A stretch of DNA of 64,000 bases, taken from NCBI RefSeq assembly GCF_024220515.1, contig NZ_JAMXOT010000104.1:20607-84606 (forward strand), given 5' to 3'. This document shows positions 1 to 9,342 of this stretch, piece after piece. Position 1 is the first letter of the stretch. Each line of letters opens with the position of its first letter. The notes under the pieces were generated by a model. The model was given only the letters and a program-made list of their open reading frames with translations. It was not told the origin of the DNA and ran no database searches. The stretch comes from Oscillatoria sp. HE19RPO (GTDB lineage: Bacteria > Cyanobacteriota > Cyanobacteriia > Cyanobacteriales > Laspinemataceae). The position numbers and the translations under genes are program-made.

Positions 1-525
1 TTTGATGGACAACATATTAATATTATAGAACTCAAAACTCCCAGCAATTTATTTTTTGTAATCGTCGATTTAGCCGCTTCTAAAAACACCCATGAAATCT
101 TGAGCATTCTCAATCAATGCTATCCCTTTGCCACCAATGAAATTAAACAAAGCGTTCATAAATATTTAGGAGAAATTAGCGCCAGAATTACCCAGGAAGC
201 CGCCACTGCCTTAGAACAGGGCGATGCCGAATCTCTCGGGGCCTTAATGAAGCAAGCCCAAAGCGAATTTGACCGCCATTTAATTCGGGCCTGTCCCTCC
301 CAATTAACCGCCCCCGTCCTGCACTCGCTGCTCAAACATCCGCCGCTGCAAAGCTTAATTTTGGGCGGAAAAGGCGTCGGGTCTCAAGGAGATGGGACGG
401 CACAATTTATTGTAAAAAATCAAGAGAATCAACAGCGCGTGATTGAACTGATTAAACGAGATTTCCCCCAAATGCAATGTCTGAAACTGGTGATTTCCTC
501 CTCTTCCGCTGAAGTTATAGAATAA
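1..525 (+). CDS. GHMP-family sugar kinase, C-terminal part (5' end outside window)
   Basis: The reading frame is open from the first base of the window and ends at a TAA at 523-525, so the start lies upstream. The visible 174 residues match the C-terminal half of GHMP kinases (galactokinase, mevalonate kinase and relatives). They include the glycine-rich motif GGKGVGSQGDG near the end, which in this family lies close to the sugar or phosphate site. The N-terminal ATP-binding motif is not in view, so the substrate cannot be read. A sugar-1-phosphate uridylyltransferase-like gene follows 82 bp downstream on the same strand. This suggests a sugar salvage pair that phosphorylates C1 and then forms the UDP-sugar. 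That pairing is an inference. Confidence 0.8.
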   Translation, partial: FDGQHINIIELKTPSNLFFVIVDLAASKNTHEILSILNQCYPFATNEIKQSVHKYLGEISARITQEAATALEQGDAESLGALMKQAQSEFDRHLIRACPSQLTAPVLHSLLKHPPLQSLILGGKGVGSQGDGTAQFIVKNQENQQRVIELIKRDFPQMQCLKLVISSSSAEVIE

Positions 526-607
526 AATAACAGAAGATTTCCGCAACCTGTCTAGTTCAGTCTTACCCGGGAGACTTGATAGCCTGTTCTGAACCCTTTT
601 AATATAT

Positions 608-1501
608 ATGAAAAACTCAAATCATCCGATTCGCAAAGCAATTATTCCCGCCGCCGGATTTGGCACACGCTTGTTTCCAGCCACGAAAGCTGTAAAAAAA
701 GAATTGTTGCCGATTATCGACAGCAAAGGTCGCGTTAAACCCTCGATTTTAGCCATTGTGGAAGAAGCCATCAGTGCCGGAATCGAAGAAGTGGCGATTA
801 TCGTCCAACCCGGGGACGCTCCAATTTTTGAGAGTTTCTTCAAAACTCCTTTAAACTCTAATCATTATCACAAACTTTCCCCAGAAAATCAAATTTATAG
901 CCAGTATTTACAAGAATTAGGCGAAAAAATTACTCTGGTAATTCAGGAGGTCCAGGAGGGGTATGGTCATGCGGTATTTTGCGCCAAAGACTGGGTAAAT
1001 CAGGAACCGTTCCTGCTGTTTTTAGGAGATCATGTTTATTTATCGGATACCGATGTTTCTTGTGCCAGCCAACTGGTGGAGGTTTATAACCGGGTGGGAA
1101 AAAGTACAATCGCCCTGACGGTAACCCCTGGGGAAGAAATTTATCACTGTGGTTGCGTCACGGGGAATTGGCAAGATAACGATGAAATTTTGTCCCTCAC
1201 CGAAGTCTGTGAAAAGCCGGATTTAGACTATGCTAGGAAAAATTTAACGGTAGAAGGATTAACAGGCGATCGCTTCTTAACCGTCTTCGGAATTTACGCC
1301 CTGACGCCCACAATCTTTGACTTTCTCGAAGCCAATATCCGCAATAATTTCCGAGAAAAAGGAGAATTTCAGCTCACCACCTGCCTAGAACAAGTGCGCC
1401 AAGCCGAAGGAATGTATGGCTATCAAATCAAAGGACGGTGTTTCGATACCGGAATGCCCGATGCCTATTATCAAACATTCATCGATTTTCGCAACGGCTA
1501 A
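608..1501 (+). CDS. UTP-glucose-1-phosphate uridylyltransferase-like nucleotidyltransferase
   Basis: This 297-residue protein begins with the nucleotidyltransferase signature AAGFGTRLFPATKAVKKE near residues 15-32, which binds the nucleotide triphosphate and contains the catalytic Arg and Lys. A LFLGDHVY segment near residues 135-142 carries the metal-binding Asp. Length and motifs fit GalU-type enzymes that make UDP-glucose from UTP and glucose-1-phosphate. It follows a GHMP kinase fragment, so its true substrate could be another sugar-1-phosphate such as glucuronate or galactose. The ATG at 608 is the only sensible start and leaves the full N-terminal motif intact. It is cytoplasmic. A specific gene symbol is not assigned because the preferred sugar is not visible. 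Confidence 0.88.
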   Translation: MKNSNHPIRKAIIPAAGFGTRLFPATKAVKKELLPIIDSKGRVKPSILAIVEEAISAGIEEVAIIVQPGDAPIFESFFKTPLNSNHYHKLSPENQIYSQYLQELGEKITLVIQEVQEGYGHAVFCAKDWVNQEPFLLFLGDHVYLSDTDVSCASQLVEVYNRVGKSTIALTVTPGEEIYHCGCVTGNWQDNDEILSLTEVCEKPDLDYARKNLTVEGLTGDRFLTVFGIYALTPTIFDFLEANIRNNFREKGEFQLTTCLEQVRQAEGMYGYQIKGRCFDTGMPDAYYQTFIDFRNG

Positions 1502-1580
1502 AAATTGTGCTAAATCCAACTCAGCCTGATTGACATTTGATACCATAGAGGGGAACCCTAGCAGAATTGACAAACCTCCC

Positions 1581-2258
1581 ATGAGAAAACTCGGCTTTGG
1601 ATTAATATGGCTTGGATTAATCATTTATGCCTTTGGATTTGCACCCCCGGATAACCCCACCGCCACCTTTAACTTAATTAAAAACCTAGTAACCGGCGAA
1701 TGGGAGGGAATCAACCCCCTAATTATTGCCCTGTTTAATATCATGGGAGTATGGCCATTTATCTATAGCGCCGTGCTATTTTTAGATGGAAAAGGACAGA
1801 AAATTCCCGCATGGCCATTTGTCACCCTGTCCTTTGGGGTCGGTGCATTTGCCTTGTTACCCTATCTCGCCTTGCGCCAGCCTAACCCCAGCTTTTCCGG
1901 GGAGAAAAATTGGTTTTTAAAAGCAATAGACTCGCGAATTTTCGGGGCGATCGCCGCCTTATCCGCCCTCATCTTACTCGGCTATGGCATCACCCAAGGA
2001 AATTGGACCGATTACCTCTACCAATGGCAAACCAGCCGATTTATTCATGTCATGACCTTAGACTTTTGCCTGCTGTGCCTCCTCTTTCCCACCATCCTCG
2101 GAGATGACATGGCGCGACGGGGTTTAAACAGTCCCGTGATATTTTGGATAGTCGCCTTAATTCCCCTATTAGGACCGGCATTTTATCTAGTCTTACGTCC
2201 CCCCATCCAAGTCAGCGAGGAAGGGGTCCCGATGAATACTCCGGTTACTCAGGAATAG
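1581..2258 (+). CDS. predicted multi-pass membrane protein
   Basis: The protein is about 225 residues, rich in Leu, Ile, Phe and Trp, with about six hydrophobic segments. Examples are GFGLIWLGLIIYAFGF at the N terminus, GVGAFALLPYLA, ALSALILLGYGI, LLCLLFPTIL and VIFWIVALIPLLGPAFYLVL. The frame can be extended to a TTG at 1530. I prefer the ATG at 1581 because it places a hydrophobic segment right after a basic start (MRKLG). I do not recognise an enzymatic motif. Similar membrane proteins occur in cyanobacteria and plants without known function. It follows the uridylyltransferase gene by 79 bp on the same strand and may be co-transcribed, but nothing shows a functional link. Confidence 0.7.
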   Translation: MRKLGFGLIWLGLIIYAFGFAPPDNPTATFNLIKNLVTGEWEGINPLIIALFNIMGVWPFIYSAVLFLDGKGQKIPAWPFVTLSFGVGAFALLPYLALRQPNPSFSGEKNWFLKAIDSRIFGAIAALSALILLGYGITQGNWTDYLYQWQTSRFIHVMTLDFCLLCLLFPTILGDDMARRGLNSPVIFWIVALIPLLGPAFYLVLRPPIQVSEEGVPMNTPVTQE

Positions 2259-2356
2259 TACAGTAGCGGCAGAATTGATTCTGCCGTGAGTCTAGGCGAT
2301 CGCCCGCTAAAAAACACAAAAGGCGCGATCGCCGCGCCTCCTGTTACTTATCCCAA

Positions 2357-2812
2357 TTACGATTCCCAGTCGGGACAGTCGCCATCGGTTTCCCAGCCAT
2401 AGGGATGCATTCCACAAACCAGTAAATTGCCCCCGTAAACCTGACCGTGATAGTTTTTACAGCCGATACAGGCTGCATATTTTTCCGCTGTGGGTTCCAC
2501 CGATGACACAAAGCCATCCATGTCCGTTGGAAATTCATCTAGTCCTAAATACAGGTCAAAAAATGGATCAACTAACTCTTCAAAATATTGGTCGATTTCG
2601 ATGAAAATCGTCGTTTGTAATTCTTCCGTGAATTCTTCAGAAAGTTCAATAATATCTGAAGAAAACCTTCCCAAAACCTCAACGAATTCCTCGACCTCTT
2701 CCGTCACTTCTTGAACAAAGCGATCCACTTCTTGTCCCGCTGTCTCTAACATTTTGAAAAATTCTTTCGGCCAATCTTCCATAACCCTTTGCCTAATGAC
2801 TTCCGGAAGCAA
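2357..2812 (-). CDS. conserved cyanobacterial hypothetical protein with C-terminal Cys cluster
   Basis: The N-terminal two thirds is very acidic and helical (many Glu and Phe, such as EVTEEVEEFVEVL). The C-terminal 40 residues hold CIGCKNYHG, then LVCGMHPYGW, and end with DCPDW. These four Cys plus His suggest a small metal site. I do not recognise a named family. The frame opens with a TTG at 2812 just after the stop of the upstream phasin-like gene. An ATG at 2782 with an AAAGGG just before it is an equally good start. The two genes are almost contiguous and are probably one transcript. Confidence 0.7.
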   Translation of the reverse strand: MLPEVIRQRVMEDWPKEFFKMLETAGQEVDRFVQEVTEEVEEFVEVLGRFSSDIIELSEEFTEELQTTIFIEIDQYFEELVDPFFDLYLGLDEFPTDMDGFVSSVEPTAEKYAACIGCKNYHGQVYGGNLLVCGMHPYGWETDGDCPDWES

Positions 2813-2815
2813 TCT

Positions 2816-3187
2816 CTATTCGTTCTGGAGTCGCCGTAGTTCATCCTGTAACGATTGTACCTGATCGCGCAGGTTATTCACCTCTGGAGGTTTCTCCGGG
2901 GTGGGTTCTTCATCGTCTTCTAGGATTTCAATGCGACGGGGTTCTTTTGGCGTTGTGGGTTCCGATGGGGGCTGCTTGATTTGCTGCTGGCCCTGTTTCA
3001 TCATGTCTTCGACGAAGCGACGCGCTTCTTCGGTGCTCATTTCACCCCGCGCGACCATTTCATCGGCCAGTTTTTGGGCTTTTTCGCGCACTTCGGCTAG
3101 TCTTCCGGTGGCTTGTTCGCCTGCATAAGATGCGATTCCCACTCCCAGATAAAATGCCCTTTGTACTATATCACCGAAACCAGGCAT
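2816..3187 (-). CDS. phasin-like coiled-coil protein
   Basis: This 123-residue protein starts with a short hydrophobic stretch (DIVQRAFYLGVGIASYAGEQ). It continues with an amphipathic helix (KAQKLADEMVARGEMSTEEARRF) typical of phasin and PhaF-like proteins, which coat storage granules. A Pro/Glu-rich linker follows, then a C-terminal leucine-zipper helix (LRDQVQSLQDELRRLQ). No polyhydroxyalkanoate genes are nearby, so granule binding is only a family-level guess. The ATG at 3187 gives the natural N terminus. The stop at 2816 lies 3 bp from the start of the next frame, which implies translational coupling with the Cys-cluster protein. Confidence 0.65.
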   Translation of the reverse strand: MPGFGDIVQRAFYLGVGIASYAGEQATGRLAEVREKAQKLADEMVARGEMSTEEARRFVEDMMKQGQQQIKQPPSEPTTPKEPRRIEILEDDEEPTPEKPPEVNNLRDQVQSLQDELRRLQNE

Positions 3188-3280
3188 AGGCAGTATTGCT
3201 CCTTCGTCGCTGAGGTTACTGCTTCTAGGATAAGGCTAATAGAGGCCGAGTGACCACCAGAAAGAGGCACTAAAAAAAAG

Positions 3281-3376
3281 TGACCCGGATACCACGCCTG
3301 TCACAAGCATCCCGTATTGCTGCTACCTTCCGGTCCTGACAAAGTTTGGGCGTTATGACCGCATGGGTCCAGGTCA
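3281..3376 (-). ncRNA. ffs: small signal recognition particle RNA (4.5S type)
   Basis: Read on the minus strand, the gene contains the invariant SRP core CAGGACCGGAAGGTAGCAGC. This is the GGAA tetraloop stem and asymmetric loop bound by Ffh. The 5' end TGACCTGGA pairs with the 3' end TCCGGGTCA to close the hairpin, giving about 96 nt, the usual size for a bacterial SRP RNA without the Alu domain. A run of Ts (complement of 3272-3279) follows directly and should end transcription. The partner Ffh is not in the window. Confidence 0.93.
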
Positions 3377-3453
3377 TTTACAACTATATCATTGTTGTCC
3401 GACTCTTGTCTAGGGGGTGGCAGAATATTTTTTAAAGTTGTGGTTGCGGCCCG

Positions 3454-3720
3454 TTATTCTACGACGATACACCACTCATAGAGGTCGTACTGGACGCAGC
3501 CATGTTTAACCAGAGGGTCCTCTGCAACGATCTGCTGGGCTTCCTCTATTGACTCCGCCTCAAACAGCAGCATTCCGCCTCCACGTCGTTTCCAGTAGCC
3601 AGTTTTGGCGTTATGTCCTTTGGCGATTAAATCTTCGACGTAGGCTTTATGGGCGGGAACGTGGCGATCGAAGGTGGGTTTATCGACGATTCCTTCTTCT
3701 ATTTTGACAAACCAGGGCAT
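3454..3720 (-). CDS. YciI-like (YCII-related) domain protein
   Basis: An 88-residue single-domain protein of the YCII-related ferredoxin-like fold. The diagnostic pattern is visible: an N-terminal strand (PWFVKIEEG), a helix with the conserved HVPAHKAYVEDLI, the central GGGMLLFEAESIEEAQQIVAEDPL segment, and the C-terminal strand. The His-Asp arrangement (DRHVPAHKAY) matches the proposed active-site face of the family, whose reaction is mostly unknown. The ATG at 3720 starts at the fold boundary. It is a single gene between the SRP RNA and the AAA/WD40 gene. Confidence 0.85.
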   Translation of the reverse strand: MPWFVKIEEGIVDKPTFDRHVPAHKAYVEDLIAKGHNAKTGYWKRRGGGMLLFEAESIEEAQQIVAEDPLVKHGCVQYDLYEWCIVVE

Positions 3721-3829
3721 TGGAGGTTGCAGTCAGGGGTTAGGGGTTAAACGGGATTGGCCTGGGACTCCCAAGAGTGCAGGTCATCGCAAATTTTACC
3801 ATCAAATGGGCTACTGGTTGGTGTTCCCC

Positions 3830-6481
3830 TTAGAAACAGCGTTTGAGGAGGGTGGGAGGGATGGAATGGGGGATTGACCGATCGCCCAATAACTGGCACC
3901 CCTGACGCACTAAATCATCCAGTTCCAGGTTCCAAATCATCGCCGTCCCATCGTCACTGGTGGAGGCTAATTCTCCCCCTTCTGGAGACCAGGATACATG
4001 AGTGATGGCTTGTTGATGTCCGCGTAGGGGCGTGAGGAAGCTGCCATCTCGATTCCAGAGGTTAACAGTACCATCAGCAGTTCCGGTGGCAAGGGTTTGA
4101 GAATCGGGGTGGAAATTGAGGCTGGTGACGGGGTGGGAATGGTGGAGGATACTTAATAATTTACCATCGCTTTCTCGCCAGAGTCTGACGGTGCCATCAT
4201 CACTGGCGGAGGCTAATAATTGACCATCGGGACTGAAGCGAATGGCAACGACGCGACTGCCATGTCCTTCGAGGAGATGAATCAATTTACCATCGCTGGT
4301 TCTGCGGAGGAAGATTCGGCGATCGCCACTGGCAGAGGCGAGGGTTTTGCCGTTGGGTGAAAACCTCACGGAGAAGACTTGATCCTGATGTCCTGTCCAG
4401 GTTTGTAGCAATTTTCCATCTTTGACCCGCCAAATTTTCACGGTGTTTTCTTCTGCGGTGGCGATCGTCTCTGCTTTGGGACTAAAACTCACATCGGTGA
4501 TGGGACTGGAATTCGGGATGGTCAGGGGTAATTTTTCCCGGGTTGTTGTCCAGAATTGCAAAGGATGATTTGTGGTTGCCACTGCGATGATTTTGCGGTC
4601 AGGACTGATAGCAATGCGGTTAATTGGACCGGGAATATCGGGTAAATTCAGGGCGACTTGGCGATCGCGATTCCAGAGAGTAAGGGTATTATGAGTAGCC
4701 GTGACGAATCCCTGACCGTTGGGGGTAAATTCCAGGGCGACTGCTGGGTGAGAATGGAGGAGGCGATCGGCGGGTTCGATTAAACCATTTATCGCCTGAT
4801 GTAGTCCTAGGGCCACCCGGAACTGAGTGGCGGAGTTGACCCCAATGAATGCCTTGAGTTGTTGGGCGGCTTCTAGGCTTTCTATCAGGGCCAATTCAGG
4901 TTGGTTTTCGGCAATTAGGGCTTGAGAGAGTAAGGCGACACCATTAAGTTTAGTATGGGTTTTGTCAATGGATTTGTTCACCCAAAATACGCCCAGGAGA
5001 AAGGCAGAAACTGCCATGACTCCACTAACCCATCCGGTTATAATTTGGGCTTTATTTTGCCGGTGTTGTCTCAGTTTAGCTTCAGTAATTTTGCGGCGAT
5101 TTTGTTCTTGAGTGAGTTCTTCTAATAATTCTTTTTCCCGATAAAGTTGCTGAATTTGGGCTTGAGTTTGTTCCGCATTTTGGCGAAACTGGGTTAATTC
5201 GGCTTCTTGACTGGCGGCTAAGAATTGATAATCGAGGTCGCTCAAATTTTTTCCTTTGGCCCATTCCCGGGCATCTTGTAAGGCTTTTCCTCGGAGTAAA
5301 CGGGAAGTATCCTGGCGGTCCGACTCTAACCAGGCTGCTAAGGCTTCAGCATAAGGACGTAAATTAAACAGGGATTTTTCGACCCAATTGAAGTTAAAAA
5401 TGGCGGCATAGATGGGATTGCTAACGGTTAATTTTCCGTCTTGGATTCGGACTAAACCGGATAGGCGTAATTCGGTTTGTTCGGGACTATCATCGGCGGG
5501 AATTGCTTGTAATTTTAAGAGTTGTTGATAGCATCCCAGTAAACGGCTGGCCCGTTGGGGATTTCTGAGGAGGCGATCGCGAACGGTTCGCAGATGTGCC
5601 GGTTCGTCCCGAGATTCCCAATTGTGAATAATTTCAGTTTGAATGAACCGTTCAACCCATTCGGCTTCATTCCCGGACTGGGGTAAAAATTCGGGGCTAA
5701 TTTTTCCCATTTCCCGGACCAATTGACATAATTTTTGGGTTAAAAAGGGTTGTCCCCCGGTCCAATGGAGAATCTGGTGGAGGACCTCTTGGGGATGAGT
5801 CAGGATATCAGTTAATCCAGCCAGTAACGGCTGGACTTCATCGAGTTGAAAGCCGGATAAATCAATCGCATGGCCGATATTAAAGGGGGTACGAGTGCGA
5901 TCGCTAATTAAATCCGAGGGGGTGGCGACTCCTAAGAGGGCAAAAGTTAGGCGATCGTAGTTGGGATTTTGCGATCGCTTATTATAACAAGACCGAATCA
6001 AGGCAAAAAAGTCTTCCAAAGATTCATTCACACTCAACACGCTATCAATTTCATCAATAAAAATCACAATCCGTTGAGAAACCTGCTGCAACAACAACGT
6101 TTCAATCAGTTCCCCCAACCGCTGAACTGGAGAAATCGACTCCCGGTCTTGCCACCAGTTCATAAACTCCAAAGCATCTAATAAATTAAAATTGCTGGTG
6201 AGTTTATAGGCAACTCCTCCATACCATTGTTCGAGGGAAATCTGTTTACTGCCAATATCAGAAATATCAATCGTTGCACAGGCAACTCCGTCGGCAGTTA
6301 GGCGATGCACCGTTCGCACCAGCAAGCTAGATTTTCCCATCTGCCGAGAATTAAGAATGTAACAAAATTCGCCAAGTTTTAGCTTTTCATAGAAATTAGA
6401 ATCAGCTTTACGCACCACATAGTTTGGAGAAGTTTCCGGCAAACTTCCTCCGGCTTGATAATAAAAAGTTGCTTTTTTCAT
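3830..6481 (-). CDS. AAA-like ATPase with transmembrane helix and WD40 propeller
   Basis: The protein is 883 residues. Residues 10-350 form an AAA-like (PF14516-type) NTPase. It has Walker A NSRQMGKSSLL near residue 45, Walker B RIVIFIDEID near 135, and a winged-helix-like segment after 300. A glutamine-rich coiled coil (about 430-475) leads to one hydrophobic helix, ITGWVSGVMAVSAFLLGVFWV. WD40 repeats then fill about 560-865, with recurring units such as LASASDDGTVRLW and LATGTADGTVNLW. This is a STAND-like architecture: the propeller senses a ligand and the NTPase switches. A homologous ATPase domain occurs at 9643-11442. Its specific role is unknown; signalling or defence are both possible. 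Confidence 0.85.
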   Translation of the reverse strand: MKKATFYYQAGGSLPETSPNYVVRKADSNFYEKLKLGEFCYILNSRQMGKSSLLVRTVHRLTADGVACATIDISDIGSKQISLEQWYGGVAYKLTSNFNLLDALEFMNWWQDRESISPVQRLGELIETLLLQQVSQRIVIFIDEIDSVLSVNESLEDFFALIRSCYNKRSQNPNYDRLTFALLGVATPSDLISDRTRTPFNIGHAIDLSGFQLDEVQPLLAGLTDILTHPQEVLHQILHWTGGQPFLTQKLCQLVREMGKISPEFLPQSGNEAEWVERFIQTEIIHNWESRDEPAHLRTVRDRLLRNPQRASRLLGCYQQLLKLQAIPADDSPEQTELRLSGLVRIQDGKLTVSNPIYAAIFNFNWVEKSLFNLRPYAEALAAWLESDRQDTSRLLRGKALQDAREWAKGKNLSDLDYQFLAASQEAELTQFRQNAEQTQAQIQQLYREKELLEELTQEQNRRKITEAKLRQHRQNKAQIITGWVSGVMAVSAFLLGVFWVNKSIDKTHTKLNGVALLSQALIAENQPELALIESLEAAQQLKAFIGVNSATQFRVALGLHQAINGLIEPADRLLHSHPAVALEFTPNGQGFVTATHNTLTLWNRDRQVALNLPDIPGPINRIAISPDRKIIAVATTNHPLQFWTTTREKLPLTIPNSSPITDVSFSPKAETIATAEENTVKIWRVKDGKLLQTWTGHQDQVFSVRFSPNGKTLASASGDRRIFLRRTSDGKLIHLLEGHGSRVVAIRFSPDGQLLASASDDGTVRLWRESDGKLLSILHHSHPVTSLNFHPDSQTLATGTADGTVNLWNRDGSFLTPLRGHQQAITHVSWSPEGGELASTSDDGTAMIWNLELDDLVRQGCQLLGDRSIPHSIPPTLLKRCF

Positions 6482-6521
6482 GGTTAGGGCTAAATTATAA
6501 AATATTTCAATTTAGATAGAC

Positions 6522-6632
6522 AAAACTTACGCTTTTTTTTTAAACCCACCCTAAATGTAGAGGCGATTCGCGAATCGCCTCTACATTTAGGAACCGATAT
6601 TATTTCGATGTTATTGATTGCGTAAGTCCTGC
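6522..6632 (+). repeat. dispersed palindromic repeat
   Basis: A perfect hairpin, TGTAGAGGCGATTCGC with its inverted copy (about 6558-6587), sits between outer inverted arms. The arms are ACTTACGC at 6525-6532 and GCGTAAGT at 6620-6627. The same core design recurs at 24061-24088, with a TTGATTCGCGAATCAA centre, and in partial form at 21917-22020. This looks like a small non-coding mobile or REP-like repeat between the stomatin-like and AAA/WD40 genes. Confidence 0.6.
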
Positions 6633-6670
6633 CCCTAATTCTCCTGATTTTAACCCAGGGTTTGGACTTG

Positions 6671-7609
6671 TCAAGACAATTGCTTGACTTTGCCATTACT
6701 CTGCTGGGAGACGAGCGATCGCACGCCGTCTAAGGTGGCTGGAATCTGACGCGGGTCGGGGATGATTCCCTTTCCCTCGCTATCCATTTTGAGGGCCATA
6801 TCCAGATAGGTTTGAGCGAGTAAAAATTGCATCGCTTCCGGGGCGTAGGAGGGGTCGGATTCTATGGTTTTGGCGAGGGTGGAGATGGCTTCGGCAGTGC
6901 CTTTAGCATTCAGCACTTGTTGCTGTTGTTGCGCTTCTGCTTCCAAAAGTGCTGCTTGCTGCTTTGCTTTTGCTTGTAAAATCCGGGCCTCTGCTTCTCC
7001 TTTCGCATTATTAATCGCTGCTTCTCGTTGTCCTTCGGAGGTGAGAATTGCGGCTTGTTTTTTTCGTTCTGATGACATTTGCAATTCCATTGCTTCTCGC
7101 ACGGATAAAGACGGAATGATATCCCGTAATTCAACTCGGGTTACTTTGATTCCCCAAGATTCTGTAGCGATATCGAGTTTCTGTAACAGTAACTCATTGA
7201 CTTCACTCCGGGCCATGAAGGTCTGTTCTAGTTTTAATTTGCTGATTTCTGAGCGAATTAGAGTGGTGACTAAACTTACCATCGCAGGCTGGAGATTCTC
7301 GACCTTATAATAGGCTTTTTCAATGTTTAAAATCCGCCAATAGACGACTGCATCCACGCTAATTGAAACATTATCTCGGCTCATGCAGGTTTGAGGCTTA
7401 ATATGCAGGAATTGTTCGCGAGTGGTTTCTTGATAGGCAACTTGATCCAGGAACGGAATCATAAAATTGAGTCCGGGTTTGAGTTTTTTTCCGTCATATT
7501 TGCCGAGGGTTTCTACTAAGGCTTCATCCCCTTGTTTGATGATTTTGACGCTACCGACTAGGGAGGTTCCAGTTAGGGCGAGAAAGATTACAAATAAGGA
7601 TTCGTACAT
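6671..7609 (-). CDS. SPFH/Band 7 (stomatin, paraslipin-like) membrane protein
   Basis: From the ATG at 7609 the protein has 312 residues. That start is preceded by AGGAG at good spacing; the longer open frame to 7855 overlaps the NfeD gene and is unlikely. A hydrophobic anchor ([19 protein letters not shown]) comes first. The Band 7 domain follows, with [29 protein letters not shown] and [12 protein letters not shown] long helical stretch then carries [22 protein letters not shown], and the C terminus is hydrophobic. Stomatin-like proteins form scaffold rings in membrane microdomains. The upstream NfeD-like gene (7665-8222) is their usual operon partner. Confidence 0.9.
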   Translation of the reverse strand: MYESLFVIFLALTGTSLVGSVKIIKQGDEALVETLGKYDGKKLKPGLNFMIPFLDQVAYQETTREQFLHIKPQTCMSRDNVSISVDAVVYWRILNIEKAYYKVENLQPAMVSLVTTLIRSEISKLKLEQTFMARSEVNELLLQKLDIATESWGIKVTRVELRDIIPSLSVREAMELQMSSERKKQAAILTSEGQREAAINNAKGEAEARILQAKAKQQAALLEAEAQQQQQVLNAKGTAEAISTLAKTIESDPSYAPEAMQFLLAQTYLDMALKMDSEGKGIIPDPRQIPATLDGVRSLVSQQSNGKVKQLS

Positions 7610-7664
7610 GATAAAACTCCTGATGGGATGGGTGAACTGAACGGAAAAACGGAATGTATAGGAT

Positions 7665-8222
7665 CTAAGAATGAAAAAGCTGGTCGGGAACGACGATGAG
7701 GGTGTTGCCTTCGCAGCGTAAGACGTAAACTTTTTGGTTAGCGGCGATCGCCAAGTCGCGAACATCACATTGTGCGGGCCAGGAACTGCCTTCATAGAGG
7801 ACTCGCCCGACTTCCCCGGGTAAGATAGGGGATAAGGTTTTGGCTTCGGTGGCATCCGGGACGGCGATCGCGCCTCTACTTTTTACGAAGATGGGACGCA
7901 ACCACAGAACTGAAATCAGTGACAATCCCATCCAATAGGCAATTTGCCAATTCAACTCGACTACCATCATCAAATGCCATACGATCGCCCCCATAATCAG
8001 GGCTGTAATTCCCATGATTAAGGCGATCGCCTGATATTTATGACCGAAATATTTTCGGACCACCCACTCGATCGCACAAAAACTCACACCCGTTACCCCC
8101 CAAAATAGGGGCATCCACCAGGTGGGCGGACTCACAGGCATCGGCAACCAAGCATATCCGCTTGTCGTTAAACTCTGTGTCGCCCGGGTTAGGAATACGA
8201 CTGCATAAAAATCGGTTACCAC
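7665..8222 (-). CDS. NfeD-like membrane protein
   Basis: A 185-residue protein with three or four hydrophobic segments in the first 110 residues ([54 protein letters not shown]). They are followed by a soluble C-terminal OB-fold like that of NfeD ([19 protein letters not shown], then [17 protein letters not shown]). It starts with GTG at 8222, preceded by GGGAGGAA at good spacing, which decides the start. It lies 55 bp upstream of the stomatin-like gene and is probably co-transcribed with it. The NfeD OB fold is known to bind stomatin partners. Confidence 0.85.
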   Translation of the reverse strand: MVTDFYAVVFLTRATQSLTTSGYAWLPMPVSPPTWWMPLFWGVTGVSFCAIEWVVRKYFGHKYQAIALIMGITALIMGAIVWHLMMVVELNWQIAYWMGLSLISVLWLRPIFVKSRGAIAVPDATEAKTLSPILPGEVGRVLYEGSSWPAQCDVRDLAIAANQKVYVLRCEGNTLIVVPDQLFHS

Positions 8223-8331
8223 TGGAACTTCCTCCCAACTCGATTCGCTGTCTTTCTCATTACATCCTGGGACTGACTGAGATCCACACTGAGTTGTTTG
8301 AGTTCCCTTCGAGTTTCTATCGACTTGGGTT

Positions 8332-9342
8332 TTAGCGTAAACTCACAAATCCCGCTTTCCGAATTAAGTCTTGTCCCTGTTCGGTTAATAAAAATTTGGC
8401 ATAAGTTTCCCCGGCTTGTTGGTCAATTTGGCCATTTTCTTTAACCACCACCACCAATCGACGACTCCAGGGGTATTCCCCAGTTCTAAACACATCTAAA
8501 TTCACTTCATTACGCCTTTGAGGACATTCCGAAAGCGGAACAAAGGGCAATTTATAAGGTGCAACAAAATTATTAGAAGTCCGTCCCACAGCTAAGGGTT
8601 TCACCATGCACTGAGACACCAATAATGGGGCCGAAGCCCAATAAATTCCGGCGGGATCCGAACTAACTCCCCTTAACGCTTCAGTGGTTGTGGAAGTTAA
8701 AATGACACTCGGGTGAGAATCTCGGTCGATTTTGCCGTAGGGTTGAATTCTCAAATCTGGTCCGCCCACTTGATTCCAATTGGTAATTTCTCCCGCATAA
8801 ATCGCATCAAATTGATCCATCGTGATTCCGGGAATATCTAAAGAGGGATGGACAACGATCGCAATCCCATCAATAGCGACGGGAATTTCTTTCAGAGTAA
8901 ACCCTCTATCCCTCGCTTTTTGATATTCGGCATCGGAAATCGGTCTAGCCGACATCGCAAAGGTGAGTTGATTATCGAGTAACATTTCAATGCCAGTTCC
9001 CGAACTTGGTGCACCTCTGGCTGGGTCAGTATAGCGGAGTTGAAACTGCGGCCAAACCGTTTGAATTGCCGGGTCTACGGCGACTCGAATGGACACCCAA
9101 GTGCTACTCCCCCCGTGACTAAATAATCCCCTTGGAACATTCTGCACTTCTGCTAAGGTTTCGGGGTAAGAGTCTCCTCCAGGATTAACGATTCCCTCGG
9201 ACGGAGTGGGATTTTCTGAGTCCGTCAAGAATCTTCGTCCCCAGTCTAACTCTTTCGTCAGCCACCAGACTGAGGCACCCATCAACCCTAGGGCGATTAC
9301 TAGGGCTATAATTAATGTGGTTGTTTCTTTTTTTGTAGACAT
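8332..9342 (-). CDS. PstS-like periplasmic substrate-binding protein, membrane-anchored
   Basis: This 336-residue protein has an N-terminal hydrophobic anchor (LIIALVIALGLMGASVWWLTKEL). The rest is a PBP-type phosphate-binding-like domain: GGSSTWVSIR, GTGIEMLLDNQLTFAMSARPIS, GIAIVVHPSLDIPG, and GEITNWNQVGGPDL, the classical PstS-family segment. No pstC, pstA or pstB genes are adjacent. It may therefore be a stand-alone binding or sensing protein rather than a transporter component. No lipobox Cys is visible, so anchoring by the hydrophobic helix is inferred. Confidence 0.82.
   Translation of the reverse strand: MSTKKETTTLIIALVIALGLMGASVWWLTKELDWGRRFLTDSENPTPSEGIVNPGGDSYPETLAEVQNVPRGLFSHGGSSTWVSIRVAVDPAIQTVWPQFQLRYTDPARGAPSSGTGIEMLLDNQLTFAMSARPISDAEYQKARDRGFTLKEIPVAIDGIAIVVHPSLDIPGITMDQFDAIYAGEITNWNQVGGPDLRIQPYGKIDRDSHPSVILTSTTTEALRGVSSDPAGIYWASAPLLVSQCMVKPLAVGRTSNNFVAPYKLPFVPLSECPQRRNEVNLDVFRTGEYPWSRRLVVVVKENGQIDQQAGETYAKFLLTEQGQDLIRKAGFVSLR

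Noticed and set aside
7610..7855. N-terminal extension of the stomatin-like frame
   Set aside because: It overlaps the NfeD gene; the ATG at 7609 has an AGGAG upstream and starts at the membrane anchor.
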